Source: Bacteroidia bacterium
GTDB taxonomy: Bacteria; Bacteroidota; Bacteroidia; J057
DNA: 64,000 bases
Reading direction: 5' to 3'
Assembly: GCA_041391665.1 (NCBI GenBank)
Contig: JAWKNO010000002.1
Coordinates: forward strand, 2,418,001 to 2,482,000
The position numbers and the translations under genes are program-made. Every line of letters starts with the position of its first letter. Position 1 is the first letter of the stretch. The notes beneath the pieces are model-generated. The model saw only the letters and a list, made by a program, of their open reading frames with translations. It made no database searches and was not told the origin of the DNA. Below, piece by piece: positions 34,877 to 44,222 of the stretch.

Positions 34877-36691
34877 ATGTTCTTTCCCGTGAAAACATTT
34901 TTCCTTCTTTTTGCCCTATCCTTTCTGTACAGCCTTCAGGCACAGGTTGTACCTGACTCTCTGACTTATGACTGGTTTTCCGCGGGCTTTCCGGGAAAAA
35001 TACCCAACCCCGAAAATATAGTCTCTGTTGCAGATTTTAATATTGGTGAAAATGACCCTGCAGATTGGACCAAATCGTTTAACCGGGCAGTAGAAAGTCT
35101 CGAAGGCCGGCTGGGTGTCATCTTGTTTCCTCCGGGGGTGTACACCTTTCAATCGACCATTAGCCTTCCCGACAGTTGTATTATCCGCGGCGCAGGGGCT
35201 GATTCCACCCGGCTTGTGTTTGATCTGGGGGGAATGGCCGGAGACTGCTTTTTTATTGGTAACCTCAACCAGCCTGCTTTTGACAGCGTCAAGGTTTTCT
35301 GCCCGAGAGGAACCTCCCTGATTCCTGTCTCTTCCTTCGCCAAATATCCGCCGGGTACTTATATCGAAATTCGCCAGACCAATGGTGCCTGGGACGTCAA
35401 ACCCGCAGCATGGGCGCAATATTGTATGGGACAATTTGCCCGAATCGCCGGAACCAATGACTCGGCGCTGATCCTTGACCAGCCACTTCGCACTGATTTT
35501 TTCCCGGGGCTATACCCCGAAATCCGCCCGATTACGCCTCGTCACTACGTAGGCATCGAATGTCTGTCCATTTCCCGTACAGATACACCCGCTGTTGCCC
35601 CGGTTTACAATATTCATTTCAACTACGCCAACCGTTGTTGGGTGAAAGGGGTTGAGAGCAGCATGAGTATTGGCAGTCATATCATGGCAGATGCGAGCTC
35701 CGAAATAAAAATTTCCGGAAGTTATTTCCATGAGTCTGTCGCCTACGATGGCGCAGGAACTCATGGCTATGGGGTTACGTTGATTCAACATACCAACCGC
35801 GTACTCGTGGAGGATAATATTTTCCGGCATCTTCGCCACGCTATGATGGTCAAGCAGGGCGCAAATGGAAATGTATTTGCCTATAACTATTCCACTGATC
35901 CTTACCGAAGCGAGTCGCCCCATGACCTTTCCGGCGACATTTCCCTTCACGGGCATTTTCCCTATGCCAATCTCTTTGAGGGAAATATTGTCAGCAATAT
36001 GATTACCGATCACTTCTGGGGAGGGGCAGGGCCGGGGAATATGTTTTTCCGCAACCGGGCAACATTGTATGGAATCAGCCTCATCAATCTGGATGGAAGT
36101 CAGGTCGCTACGAATGACCAAATCCTGGTGGGCAATGAGACCACAAACTTTGGCACCTTTATGGGCAATTTTCTGATTGGGGGAAATGGCCATTTTTTAT
36201 ATGGAAACCATATTCGCGGCGTGGTCCAGCCTGCTGGAACCGAAGAACTGAATGACACTTCTTACTATCAGACGCTGTTTTTGGGAAAAACACCGCTTAT
36301 CGGACTGCCAGGCACACCCGGAGAAGGAACAAATGCGGCGGCACAGCGGTTTCTTTCGGGGGAATACCTGACGGTTTGTAATACAGATACGGTAAGGACA
36401 ACTACGGCGATGGATCCAGAACCCGTCGGCGATTTTGTATTGGAAAATGTATTTCCTAATCCGTTTTCCGGCAGCATTGACCTTGAAATCCGGTCTGCAA
36501 CCACTTCCCAGTTGCGTATTCGCCTGAGCAGCATTTCCGGAAAAACCATAAAAGAAAAGGTATTAATGATAACTCCCGGTAAACACCAGATCAGGGTCGA
36601 TATTGATCCAGGTTTACCGGGAGGAATTTATGCGCTCGAAGTAATTTTCGGTGAGCAGCGGTTTGTTCGGAAATTAGTGAACCACTTGTAG
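34877..36691 (+). CDS. secreted right-handed beta-helix protein (pectate lyase/GH28-like) with T9SS tail
   Basis: The protein has 604 residues. A signal peptide ends LYSLQAQ. The mature part begins with the FNIGENDPADWTKSFNRAVE and VILFPPGVYTFQSTISLPD segments, typical of the GH28-related pectate-lyase-like entry to a right-handed beta-helix. Coil repeats follow, such as NRVLVEDNIFRHLRHAMMVK and NLFEGNIVSNMITDHFWGG. A T9SS type A sorting domain (VFPNPFSGSIDLEI) ends at KLVNHL. It is probably a surface or secreted polysaccharide-binding or -cleaving protein. I cannot assign a catalytic triad. Its 3' end overlaps the convergent T9SS surface protein gene by 18 bases. Confidence 0.82.
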   Translation: MFFPVKTFFLLFALSFLYSLQAQVVPDSLTYDWFSAGFPGKIPNPENIVSVADFNIGENDPADWTKSFNRAVESLEGRLGVILFPPGVYTFQSTISLPDSCIIRGAGADSTRLVFDLGGMAGDCFFIGNLNQPAFDSVKVFCPRGTSLIPVSSFAKYPPGTYIEIRQTNGAWDVKPAAWAQYCMGQFARIAGTNDSALILDQPLRTDFFPGLYPEIRPITPRHYVGIECLSISRTDTPAVAPVYNIHFNYANRCWVKGVESSMSIGSHIMADASSEIKISGSYFHESVAYDGAGTHGYGVTLIQHTNRVLVEDNIFRHLRHAMMVKQGANGNVFAYNYSTDPYRSESPHDLSGDISLHGHFPYANLFEGNIVSNMITDHFWGGAGPGNMFFRNRATLYGISLINLDGSQVATNDQILVGNETTNFGTFMGNFLIGGNGHFLYGNHIRGVVQPAGTEELNDTSYYQTLFLGKTPLIGLPGTPGEGTNAAAQRFLSGEYLTVCNTDTVRTTTAMDPEPVGDFVLENVFPNPFSGSIDLEIRSATTSQLRIRLSSISGKTIKEKVLMITPGKHQIRVDIDPGLPGGIYALEVIFGEQRFVRKLVNHL

Positions 36692-39421
36692 TTTCTTCAC
36701 CATTCGTCTGCCTTCACTTTCTACCGAAAGGATATACAGCCCGGCGGGAAGTTCACTCACATCCATAACCAGATGATCATTTCGGGTAGAAAGACGATGA
36801 ATGGCTTTCCCTTTCATATCAAACAAATCCACAGTAAAGGCAGCTGATTTTTCCAGTTCAATGGTTACGATCCCTGATGTGGGGTTAGGGTAAATATGTA
36901 AACCCTGATTGTAGAGGTTGTCGAGTCCTGTACTTTCCGGCTGATACACCACAATCTGTGCAGGAAGTGGATTTACCGGAATCACTTCTCCATTCGCCCC
37001 AATGACTTTAAAGTTGCTGATCTCAAGATTCAGGGTTTCGTACAGGTTATTTTTCCCGGAAATATCATCTACCATCACAATACTGAGCACGGCAATCTGC
37101 CCGAAGCCGCTGACATTCATATGATCGTTGCGGGTCAGTGCGACATCAATTTGTCCATTGGAGAAAAAGTCTTTTTGCAGCCCCAGAAGATTGGTTCCCT
37201 GCGTTCCCATCCAGCCGTTTGCAAAGTTGATAGAAGCCGAAGCAGAGTCAACAAGCGTCTGATCGTAGGTGATGGTGAAGGCAAGTCCGTACACATTATT
37301 GGCTGGGATGCTGTCTACTCCCAGAAATACAGGCAGAAAAAGCGTATCACCTACGAGCGCCGAATCAATCTGCGGCAGAATGAGCAACGGCGGATCACCG
37401 GGGCCGCCCCTTTCGCCACCTTCGGTTTTGTTGTGCGTAAGGCCATAGTTGAGGGAAATGGCCAGTGTATCATCGTCGTTGATCACCCCATTGCCGTCTG
37501 TGTCAGAGTGGACATAGTTTACGCCTCCGGGCAGTGTATCATTCCACGGCCCTGCTACTTGTGCTTCCCAGGTCAGCGAAGCATTGGGGCGCGCCGGACC
37601 GGTAGAACCATAAGACAGGCCGATCGCCAGAAGATCAAAATTATCGGCAACACCATCATAATCAGCATCACCGGGCCATACACAGTCATTTTTTACCATG
37701 ATAGATGAATAGACCGTGTCCGCACATGTGCCGTCATCTGCGACCAGAAGGATCGTTTTTGTTCCGGCTGAAGCCCATACAACATCATAAGGGCCTGCTC
37801 CCGTTCCTGATAGTACCGTACCTCCGTCGAAGTCCCAGGTAAGCGTAAACGACGGGCTCGTTGGCAGAACTGCCTGAATCGTCGCCGTATCATTATGGCA
37901 AATAGAATCAGGTGCAGAAACCGAAACGCCTGAAGGGCCATAGAAGGTGACTACCGTAATGGCAGAGGCACTGCAACCCGAAGGCAGAGATGCTGTTACC
38001 TGGTAAGTGGTGGTGCTGGGTAAGGAAATCGGAGATGCCGTTGGTTGCGCGATTGTGTCGTTGTTCAGACCTGCTGAAGGGATCCACTGATAGGAATATC
38101 CGGGGATTGCAGGTGTACCAATGATGACAGATTGCCCATTGCAAATAAACTGATAAGGGCCCGCATCGGCTACTGCCTGACAACTATCTACATCGATGAC
38201 GAATGTGTATTCTGCCAGTTCTGAAACGTAACATACAGAATCAGAGAGGCTTACTTTAAAACTGTATCTACCCACAGCAGTAGGTGTCCAGTTGAGAAAG
38301 GCCTGTGGGGTAAGGCCTGAGACACTATCCGTAATAGCCGGATTAGATGCATCGGTAAAAGTTGCACCGGGTAAGGAACCGTTCCACATCATGGAAATGA
38401 TATCTCCGGCATTAGGATCAAAACCATCAATCCGAAACTGAAGCGGTACATTGACATAAGCCTGAAGCGTATAGCCGCTCAAGTAAGCCCCCCCCACAGG
38501 AGCAGGTGCAGTCGAGCCGGAGGGGAGTATGTAGGGAACCGCATTAGCACCGGTCGCCGATGGAAAAACACTAATGCTCAGGTCGCGCTCGTAAGTCCCG
38601 ATAGGAGCCCCATTGCGGTATTCATAGACCGTATAGCAGAGTGCATATTCTCCAATGGATCCGGCAACGGGGGTAAAACTTACATCACCTGTACCCGGGT
38701 CAAGCGCTACGTTCCAGTTTGTGCCCATCGGCTGAGTAGCAGAGAAAGAAGGATTGTACGGAATCGCAGTGCCTGCATTGTCATAGCAGGAGGAAAGCAG
38801 GTATACCAGAGAGTCTCCGTCAGAGTCCGTAGCAGCCAAACTGATATGCGCCTGTTGACCCGCCTGAAGAAAAATCGGTGAAGGGTCAATAAATGCAGGC
38901 GATTGATTGCATATCGAGGGATTCAGGATGGTGGAAGTAATATACGCACTATGAGTATTCGGATTGTTGAGGTTTAGGATAGCGCCATTTCGGCAGCAGT
39001 TGGAATAGCTGAGCGTAAATGAGGTACAGCTTCCCGAATTGCAGAAGTTGTAGTCCCGGTAAAACTGCAATTCTGTTACCCCTGGATAAAGCGGGTTGGG
39101 GCTCGATCCACAGGTATTTAATGCAACCATCCCGGCACATAGCGGCGTTACATCGGTTTGAGCGATCAACTGCCAGGTATTTAACGGAGAAGGAGTTGCA
39201 CAGCCTCCTGTACCGGTGATTCCGAAAGCCCCATTGATCGATAAAGGAGATGCGATGATCCCTGAACAATCATAATATTCAGTAACGATAATCCGGTAGG
39301 TACAGGCAGAAGTACATTCATAGGTAATATTTGCTCCTTTAAAATGTGTGGCGTCCACACGTAGATAAGACATAAAAAGAAGCAGTAAAAAAAATCCACG
39401 GGTTAGGTAAACAAATTTCAT
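36674..39421 (-). CDS. large T9SS surface protein with PKD/Ig-like and dockerin-like segments
   Basis: I choose the ATG at 39421 (MKFVYLTRGFFLLLLFMSYL) because it opens a signal peptide; a start 18 codons earlier does not. The 915-residue product has a Cys-rich N-terminal half (ITYECTSACTYRIIVTEYYD, CCRNG) of a type frequent in Saprospirales surface proteins. Cadherin/Ig-like segments follow (SFTPVAGSIGEYALCYTVYE; GRYSFKVSLSD), then a PKD-like region. A dockerin-type calcium pattern comes next (DADYDGVADNFDLLAIGLSY and DTDGNGVINDDDTLAISLNY). The T9SS sorting domain starts IYPNPTSGIVTIEL. It is probably an adhesin or gliding/biofilm structural protein. Confidence 0.8.
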   Translation of the reverse strand: MKFVYLTRGFFLLLLFMSYLRVDATHFKGANITYECTSACTYRIIVTEYYDCSGIIASPLSINGAFGITGTGGCATPSPLNTWQLIAQTDVTPLCAGMVALNTCGSSPNPLYPGVTELQFYRDYNFCNSGSCTSFTLSYSNCCRNGAILNLNNPNTHSAYITSTILNPSICNQSPAFIDPSPIFLQAGQQAHISLAATDSDGDSLVYLLSSCYDNAGTAIPYNPSFSATQPMGTNWNVALDPGTGDVSFTPVAGSIGEYALCYTVYEYRNGAPIGTYERDLSISVFPSATGANAVPYILPSGSTAPAPVGGAYLSGYTLQAYVNVPLQFRIDGFDPNAGDIISMMWNGSLPGATFTDASNPAITDSVSGLTPQAFLNWTPTAVGRYSFKVSLSDSVCYVSELAEYTFVIDVDSCQAVADAGPYQFICNGQSVIIGTPAIPGYSYQWIPSAGLNNDTIAQPTASPISLPSTTTYQVTASLPSGCSASAITVVTFYGPSGVSVSAPDSICHNDTATIQAVLPTSPSFTLTWDFDGGTVLSGTGAGPYDVVWASAGTKTILLVADDGTCADTVYSSIMVKNDCVWPGDADYDGVADNFDLLAIGLSYGSTGPARPNASLTWEAQVAGPWNDTLPGGVNYVHSDTDGNGVINDDDTLAISLNYGLTHNKTEGGERGGPGDPPLLILPQIDSALVGDTLFLPVFLGVDSIPANNVYGLAFTITYDQTLVDSASASINFANGWMGTQGTNLLGLQKDFFSNGQIDVALTRNDHMNVSGFGQIAVLSIVMVDDISGKNNLYETLNLEISNFKVIGANGEVIPVNPLPAQIVVYQPESTGLDNLYNQGLHIYPNPTSGIVTIELEKSAAFTVDLFDMKGKAIHRLSTRNDHLVMDVSELPAGLYILSVESEGRRMVKKLQVVH

Positions 39422-39619
39422 GGTAGAAATATTTGAATCGGTGGTAAACCGGTTGATGGTAAATTCAGGATACAAAATCTAACATTCTTTTGCAGATATA
39501 AAGAACTTTATGTGTATATTCTGAATTATTTGTTTTTGTTTATTTATATATATATCTGATAGTTAGTTAATTATGAAATTATTTCTGAATCCACTAACCT
39601 GTTAGGTTGCCGAAAAAAT

Positions 39620-41095
39620 ATGCCCAAAGAAGAAATCAAATCCTCCCGGATCATTCAATTGCTGCGTACCCTTACTGAAAAGGAATTTCGGGATTTCGTG
39701 GTCTTTGTTCGGTCTCCCTGGTTTAACCGCAACGAACGTCTGGTCCACCTCGCTGAGTTTTTATATGATATCCGCAATGATTTTGATACTCACTTTCCTG
39801 ATCGCAGAAAGGTGTATGCGATTCTTTACGGGGAAGACGCCGTTTTTCAGGAACAGCAGGTATATGACCATTTTTCCTTTCTTACCCGTTTGCTGGAAAA
39901 CTTTTTTGTTCAGCGCACTTTAGATGAAAACCCGGAAGAATATCAGCGTCTGCTGCTGAATTCTTTTTCTGCAAAAAATCTGGAAAACCAGTTTGACCGC
40001 CTCTACCGCCGAAAAGTAAAAGAATGGGACAAACACCCTTTTGGCGGAACGGATTATTTTCTGACAAAATACCGGATCCAGCAGGAAGCCGTGATGTTGT
40101 TTGGGCAGCAGCAAAAACGCGAGACCGATCGCCATTTGCCCGATTTATTTTCCTCATTGGATATCGCTTATCTTTCAGCGCGGTTGCGTTTTACCTGCGA
40201 ATGGCTCAACCGCGCCAATATTGTCCAGACAGAACCCGGTGACTCTGTCCTTGCACCGCTTCGTGCTTTTCTGGATGCTGTACCAGCCCATTTTCTGGAA
40301 ATTCCCTCTGTCAATGGCTATTATCTGGTGTTTCTGATTCTGACAGCCGAAAGTCCGGGGGAAAATTACCCGAAACTGGTGCATCTGCTGAAACAATCCT
40401 CCGCACATATTCCCCGCGAGGAAGTCAACGAATTGTATGCGCATGCCCAGAATTTTTGCATCAAAATGATCAACCAGGGGCAGGCCGAATATCAGGCGCA
40501 TCTCTTTGGCCTTTTTCAGGATTTGATGGATCAGAATCTGCTGATAGAAAACGGGCACCTCGACCACCGGAAATACAAAAATATCATCACGGTCGGGCTG
40601 CGGATGGAGGCATTTGACTGGGTATGGAAATTTTTATTTGAATACAGAGACCATCTTTCTACTGAATACAGGGAAAATGCATTTACCTATAACCTTGCGG
40701 CTTATCACTACGAACGGCGCCAGTATCACCAGGCGCTCCCGCTACTCAATCAGGTAAATTTTACCGATGTTTATTACCATCTCAGTGCAAAAGCGATGAT
40801 GTTGAAAATTTATTTTGAGATGGAAGAAGACCTCGCGCTGGAGTCTCTGCTGGATACCTTCCGGATATTCCTTGACCGAAACCGTACGATATCAGCCTAT
40901 CAGCGAACCGTTCACAAAAACCTGATCCGGTTTACCCGAAAAGCACATCGGCTGCGCAATGAGCAGATTTCTATGAGCCGCGAATCACTGGAAGAATCAG
41001 TCCATTCACTCGTTCAGGAGATTCTTTCCGTACGTGAAGTCGCAAACATCAACTGGCTTGTAAAAATGGTAAAAGATATCTGTGAAAATGATTGA
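39620..41095 (+). CDS. helical repeat protein of unknown function
   Basis: This is a cytoplasmic protein of 491 residues without signal peptide or membrane segment. It is almost entirely predicted helix, with repeated aromatic/charged patterns (FRDFVVFVRSPWFNRNERLV, AAYHYERRQYHQALPLLNQV) that suggest an alpha-solenoid of TPR type. I recognise no catalytic motif. The type occurs in several copies in Saprospirales genomes as far as I recall, but this is memory, not shown here. It is divergent from the T9SS surface protein gene, with an inverted repeat AACCT-GTT-AGGTT about 15 bases before its start. It lies upstream of the TonB receptor gene on the same strand. Confidence 0.6.
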   Translation: MPKEEIKSSRIIQLLRTLTEKEFRDFVVFVRSPWFNRNERLVHLAEFLYDIRNDFDTHFPDRRKVYAILYGEDAVFQEQQVYDHFSFLTRLLENFFVQRTLDENPEEYQRLLLNSFSAKNLENQFDRLYRRKVKEWDKHPFGGTDYFLTKYRIQQEAVMLFGQQQKRETDRHLPDLFSSLDIAYLSARLRFTCEWLNRANIVQTEPGDSVLAPLRAFLDAVPAHFLEIPSVNGYYLVFLILTAESPGENYPKLVHLLKQSSAHIPREEVNELYAHAQNFCIKMINQGQAEYQAHLFGLFQDLMDQNLLIENGHLDHRKYKNIITVGLRMEAFDWVWKFLFEYRDHLSTEYRENAFTYNLAAYHYERRQYHQALPLLNQVNFTDVYYHLSAKAMMLKIYFEMEEDLALESLLDTFRIFLDRNRTISAYQRTVHKNLIRFTRKAHRLRNEQISMSRESLEESVHSLVQEILSVREVANINWLVKMVKDICEND

Positions 41096-41158
41096 GCAAA
41101 TAGAAATGCTGAATGATTGTTGAAATTTTTTTATATTGAGTTTAACCTTTCTTCTTCA

Positions 41159-44100
41159 ATGCCTATGAAAAGCACTACTGCAATATTAATTGTCTGGGTT
41201 TGTCTATCTGCATGTTTCTATAGCTATGGTGCAGACTTCCGTTTATATGAAGTTGAAAATGGCCTCATTTACGGTGTCATCTCCGACGCACAAAGCGGTG
41301 CCCCTATGGCTTTCGCATCCGCAGGTATTCGCAGTCTGAATATTGGCGCTACTTCTGATACGGAAGGTCGTTTCAGGTTGAGACAGGTGCCTCCGGGGGA
41401 ATATGAAGTGGAATTTCGCTATCTGGGGTATAAGACGGAGGTCATTTCTGTGAGCATCCGTTCTGGCGAAGAACTGAAGTTGGACGTGAAGCTTTCGCCT
41501 GAAGGTGTGACGCTGCAAACGGTGGAAATGACCGCCCAGCGCGAAGGGCAGGCTGCCGCGATCAATCAACAGATCAATTCCAATACCATTGTCAATGTTG
41601 TCTCGAAGGAAAAATTGCAGGAATTGCCCGACCAAAACGCGGCTGAAGCGGTAGGAAGACTGGCGGGCGTCTCCTTGTACCGCGATGGGGGAGAAGGGCA
41701 GCAGGTGACGGTTCGCGGTATTTCGCCCCGCTTCAACAATATCACCATCAATGGAGAAAGACTTCCCTCTACCGACCCCGAGTCGCGCTCAGTGGATTTG
41801 AGTATGATTTCTCCCGATATGCTGGCCGGGATTGAGCTGTACAAAGCCCTGCGACCCGATATGGATGGCGATGCGATCGGGGGTACGGTGAACTTTTCGA
41901 TCAGAAAAGCTGCACCCGGGTTTCAGGTAAATGGTCGTGCATTGGGCGGGTACAATGGGTTAAAAAATGATCCGCAGCAGTTTCGCTCCAACCTGAGCCT
42001 AAGCAATCGTTTTGCAGACAATAAGATCGGTATAATTATGACCGGCAACTTCCAGCGGGCCAACCGGAGCTCAGAATTTCTCGCGACAGACTACGTCTAT
42101 CAGGGCGTCAATGCACAAACCGGAGAGCCAATTATCAAAATCGACAACCTGAACCTGGGAGACAAACTCGAGGTACGCGACCGGCTGGGCGGAAGTGTTA
42201 CAGCCGACTATACCTTTAACAAAAACCACGAAGTAATGCTCAGTTCCAGTCTGGGGTATTCTACCCGGGAGGAATTGCGTTATCGAAGGAGGTACAGGGT
42301 TACGAATGCCTATCAGGAGTTTGACGTCAGAGAAAGAAATGGAAATACCCTGCTTTTGTCCAACAGCCTTACCGGAAAACATCATTTCGGGAAATTGGAT
42401 TTTACCTGGCAGGGATCTTTATCTTCTTCAGATCAGAATACACCCTATTCTCTTTCGGGGCGGTTTCGCGAACTTTCAGCCATTAACAGCCAGCCCCAAA
42501 ACGCGACCATTGAGGCGATTCCGGGTATATTTAAAAATACGCTGGACAAAACGATCATGTACGACAGCAACTTTGAGACCTCCAAAGTAGATGAAGATAT
42601 CCGCACGTTACAGGCTGATTTGAAATACAATTTTAAACTATCCAAAAGTATCAACGGCTATTTCAAAACAGGGGGAAAATACCGCAATTTTATCCGCGCC
42701 CGTGACCAGTCCGCACTTTTTATCAATCCCTATCTCCCCGTAGATAACCCCGCCCGGCAAAATCCTGAACTGTTTGTGAAAAATGCCGCAGGAGAAATTT
42801 TGATGGTCAACTTTCTGGGCGACTATACCAACGACGGCTATTACAATGGGAAATTTGATATTTTACCCGGTACACCGGGTCTGAGAGATACCTTTACGAC
42901 TACCCTGCAAGAAGTGGATATTGCTGCATACAATGCGCTTTATGGCACCAATTATCAGGCAGGTCAGGAACTTCCCTACAAAGGTCAGATTGATATTGAA
43001 AAAATCAGACGATTTTATGAGCGATATAAAAATGCGGATAACGGATACCATATCAATCAGGAAGCAGACCTGGAAGACTATGACGCCAACGAATCAATTA
43101 CCGCAGGGTATGTGATGTCAGAAGTAAATATTGGCGAAAAACTCATGCTGATGGGGGGACTTCGTTATGAAAACACCCGCCAGCAATATACCAGCCGATC
43201 TGGTGCACCAAAAGGAGAAGACGAAGGCGGGACAGGGTTTCTGGAACTGGTGGACGTTTCCTCAACCCAGGGCTATGACGATTTTCTTCCTATGGCACAT
43301 CTTCGCTACAAAGCCGCCAAATGGATGGACGTACGCCTGGCTTATACACGCACCCTGGCCAGACCCAATTTCTTTAATCTTGTACCCTGGGAGCGGATCA
43401 ATGTGGCCGAGCGAATTATTGACAGAGGCAAACCCGATCTTCTTCATACCAATGCCAATAACTACGATGCTTTTTTGTCTTTCTATAATAAATTTGGCCT
43501 GCTGACATTGGGCGGGTTTTATAAAGAACTGGAAAATATAGACTACGTGCGCACCCGTACCATCGTCGGAAATGACGATTTTAAAGGCTATTCGCTGACA
43601 GAGCCTGATAATATTGAAGGGATATCAACTGTGCGCGGCCTGGAAATAGATCTTCAGGCCAATCTACGGCCCCTGGGCGGATTTTGGAATGGGATCATCA
43701 TCGGGGCAAACCTTACCCTGGCGAGGTCGCAAACCTATTATCCCCTGTTTGATGTAGAGACGACCTTTATTCCCACCCCGCCTTTTTTTGTTACGATTGT
43801 GACGGACACAGTTCGGTCAGGGCCTATTGTCGGACAGGCAAATATCATCGCCAATGCGACGCTTGGATACGAGAGGAAAGGTTTTTCCGGGCGTATTTCG
43901 ATGATTTATCAGAGCAGTGCCCTGTCTCCCGGAAATCCGGGTATTGGAAGTTCCGGTTCGGGGGTAGGAGCGATTCCGGAAGAAGATTTCTATGACGCGT
44001 CTTTTATGCGATTTGACCTGGCACTAAAGCAGCGAATCGATAAAAAGGGCAAATGGACAGTCATGTTTAATATGAACAATATTACCAATACCCCTGAAAG

Positions 44101-44191
44101 AGCCTTTCAGGGTACGATTAATCAGTTACAGGAGGAAGAGTTTTTTGGCTTTACCGCCGACCTCGGGCTGATGTTTAAATTCAGTAAGTAA
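41159..44191 (+). CDS. TonB-dependent receptor (Xanthomonas/Caulobacter-type) with carboxypeptidase-like domain
   Basis: The frame extends upstream to a TTG at 41117, but the ATG at 41159 (or 41165) opens the signal peptide (ILIVWVCLSACFYSYGAD), giving about 1010 residues. After a carboxypeptidase-regulatory-like domain (about 38-120; VISDAQSGAPMAFASAGI), the plug shows LPDQNAAEAVGRLAGVSLYR and VTVRGISPRFNNITINGERL. The phrase MLAGIELYKALRPDMDGDAI is characteristic of the TIGR01782-type receptors that import complex carbohydrates or other polymers. The barrel ends GLMFKFSK. It is followed after 31 bases by a secreted beta-helix protein, which probably serves the same substrate. Confidence 0.9.
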   Translation: MPMKSTTAILIVWVCLSACFYSYGADFRLYEVENGLIYGVISDAQSGAPMAFASAGIRSLNIGATSDTEGRFRLRQVPPGEYEVEFRYLGYKTEVISVSIRSGEELKLDVKLSPEGVTLQTVEMTAQREGQAAAINQQINSNTIVNVVSKEKLQELPDQNAAEAVGRLAGVSLYRDGGEGQQVTVRGISPRFNNITINGERLPSTDPESRSVDLSMISPDMLAGIELYKALRPDMDGDAIGGTVNFSIRKAAPGFQVNGRALGGYNGLKNDPQQFRSNLSLSNRFADNKIGIIMTGNFQRANRSSEFLATDYVYQGVNAQTGEPIIKIDNLNLGDKLEVRDRLGGSVTADYTFNKNHEVMLSSSLGYSTREELRYRRRYRVTNAYQEFDVRERNGNTLLLSNSLTGKHHFGKLDFTWQGSLSSSDQNTPYSLSGRFRELSAINSQPQNATIEAIPGIFKNTLDKTIMYDSNFETSKVDEDIRTLQADLKYNFKLSKSINGYFKTGGKYRNFIRARDQSALFINPYLPVDNPARQNPELFVKNAAGEILMVNFLGDYTNDGYYNGKFDILPGTPGLRDTFTTTLQEVDIAAYNALYGTNYQAGQELPYKGQIDIEKIRRFYERYKNADNGYHINQEADLEDYDANESITAGYVMSEVNIGEKLMLMGGLRYENTRQQYTSRSGAPKGEDEGGTGFLELVDVSSTQGYDDFLPMAHLRYKAAKWMDVRLAYTRTLARPNFFNLVPWERINVAERIIDRGKPDLLHTNANNYDAFLSFYNKFGLLTLGGFYKELENIDYVRTRTIVGNDDFKGYSLTEPDNIEGISTVRGLEIDLQANLRPLGGFWNGIIIGANLTLARSQTYYPLFDVETTFIPTPPFFVTIVTDTVRSGPIVGQANIIANATLGYERKGFSGRISMIYQSSALSPGNPGIGSSGSGVGAIPEEDFYDASFMRFDLALKQRIDKKGKWTVMFNMNNITNTPERAFQGTINQLQEEEFFGFTADLGLMFKFSK

Positions 44192-44222
44192 ATAATTTTC
44201 TTTACCCTTAACCAATTTACCT

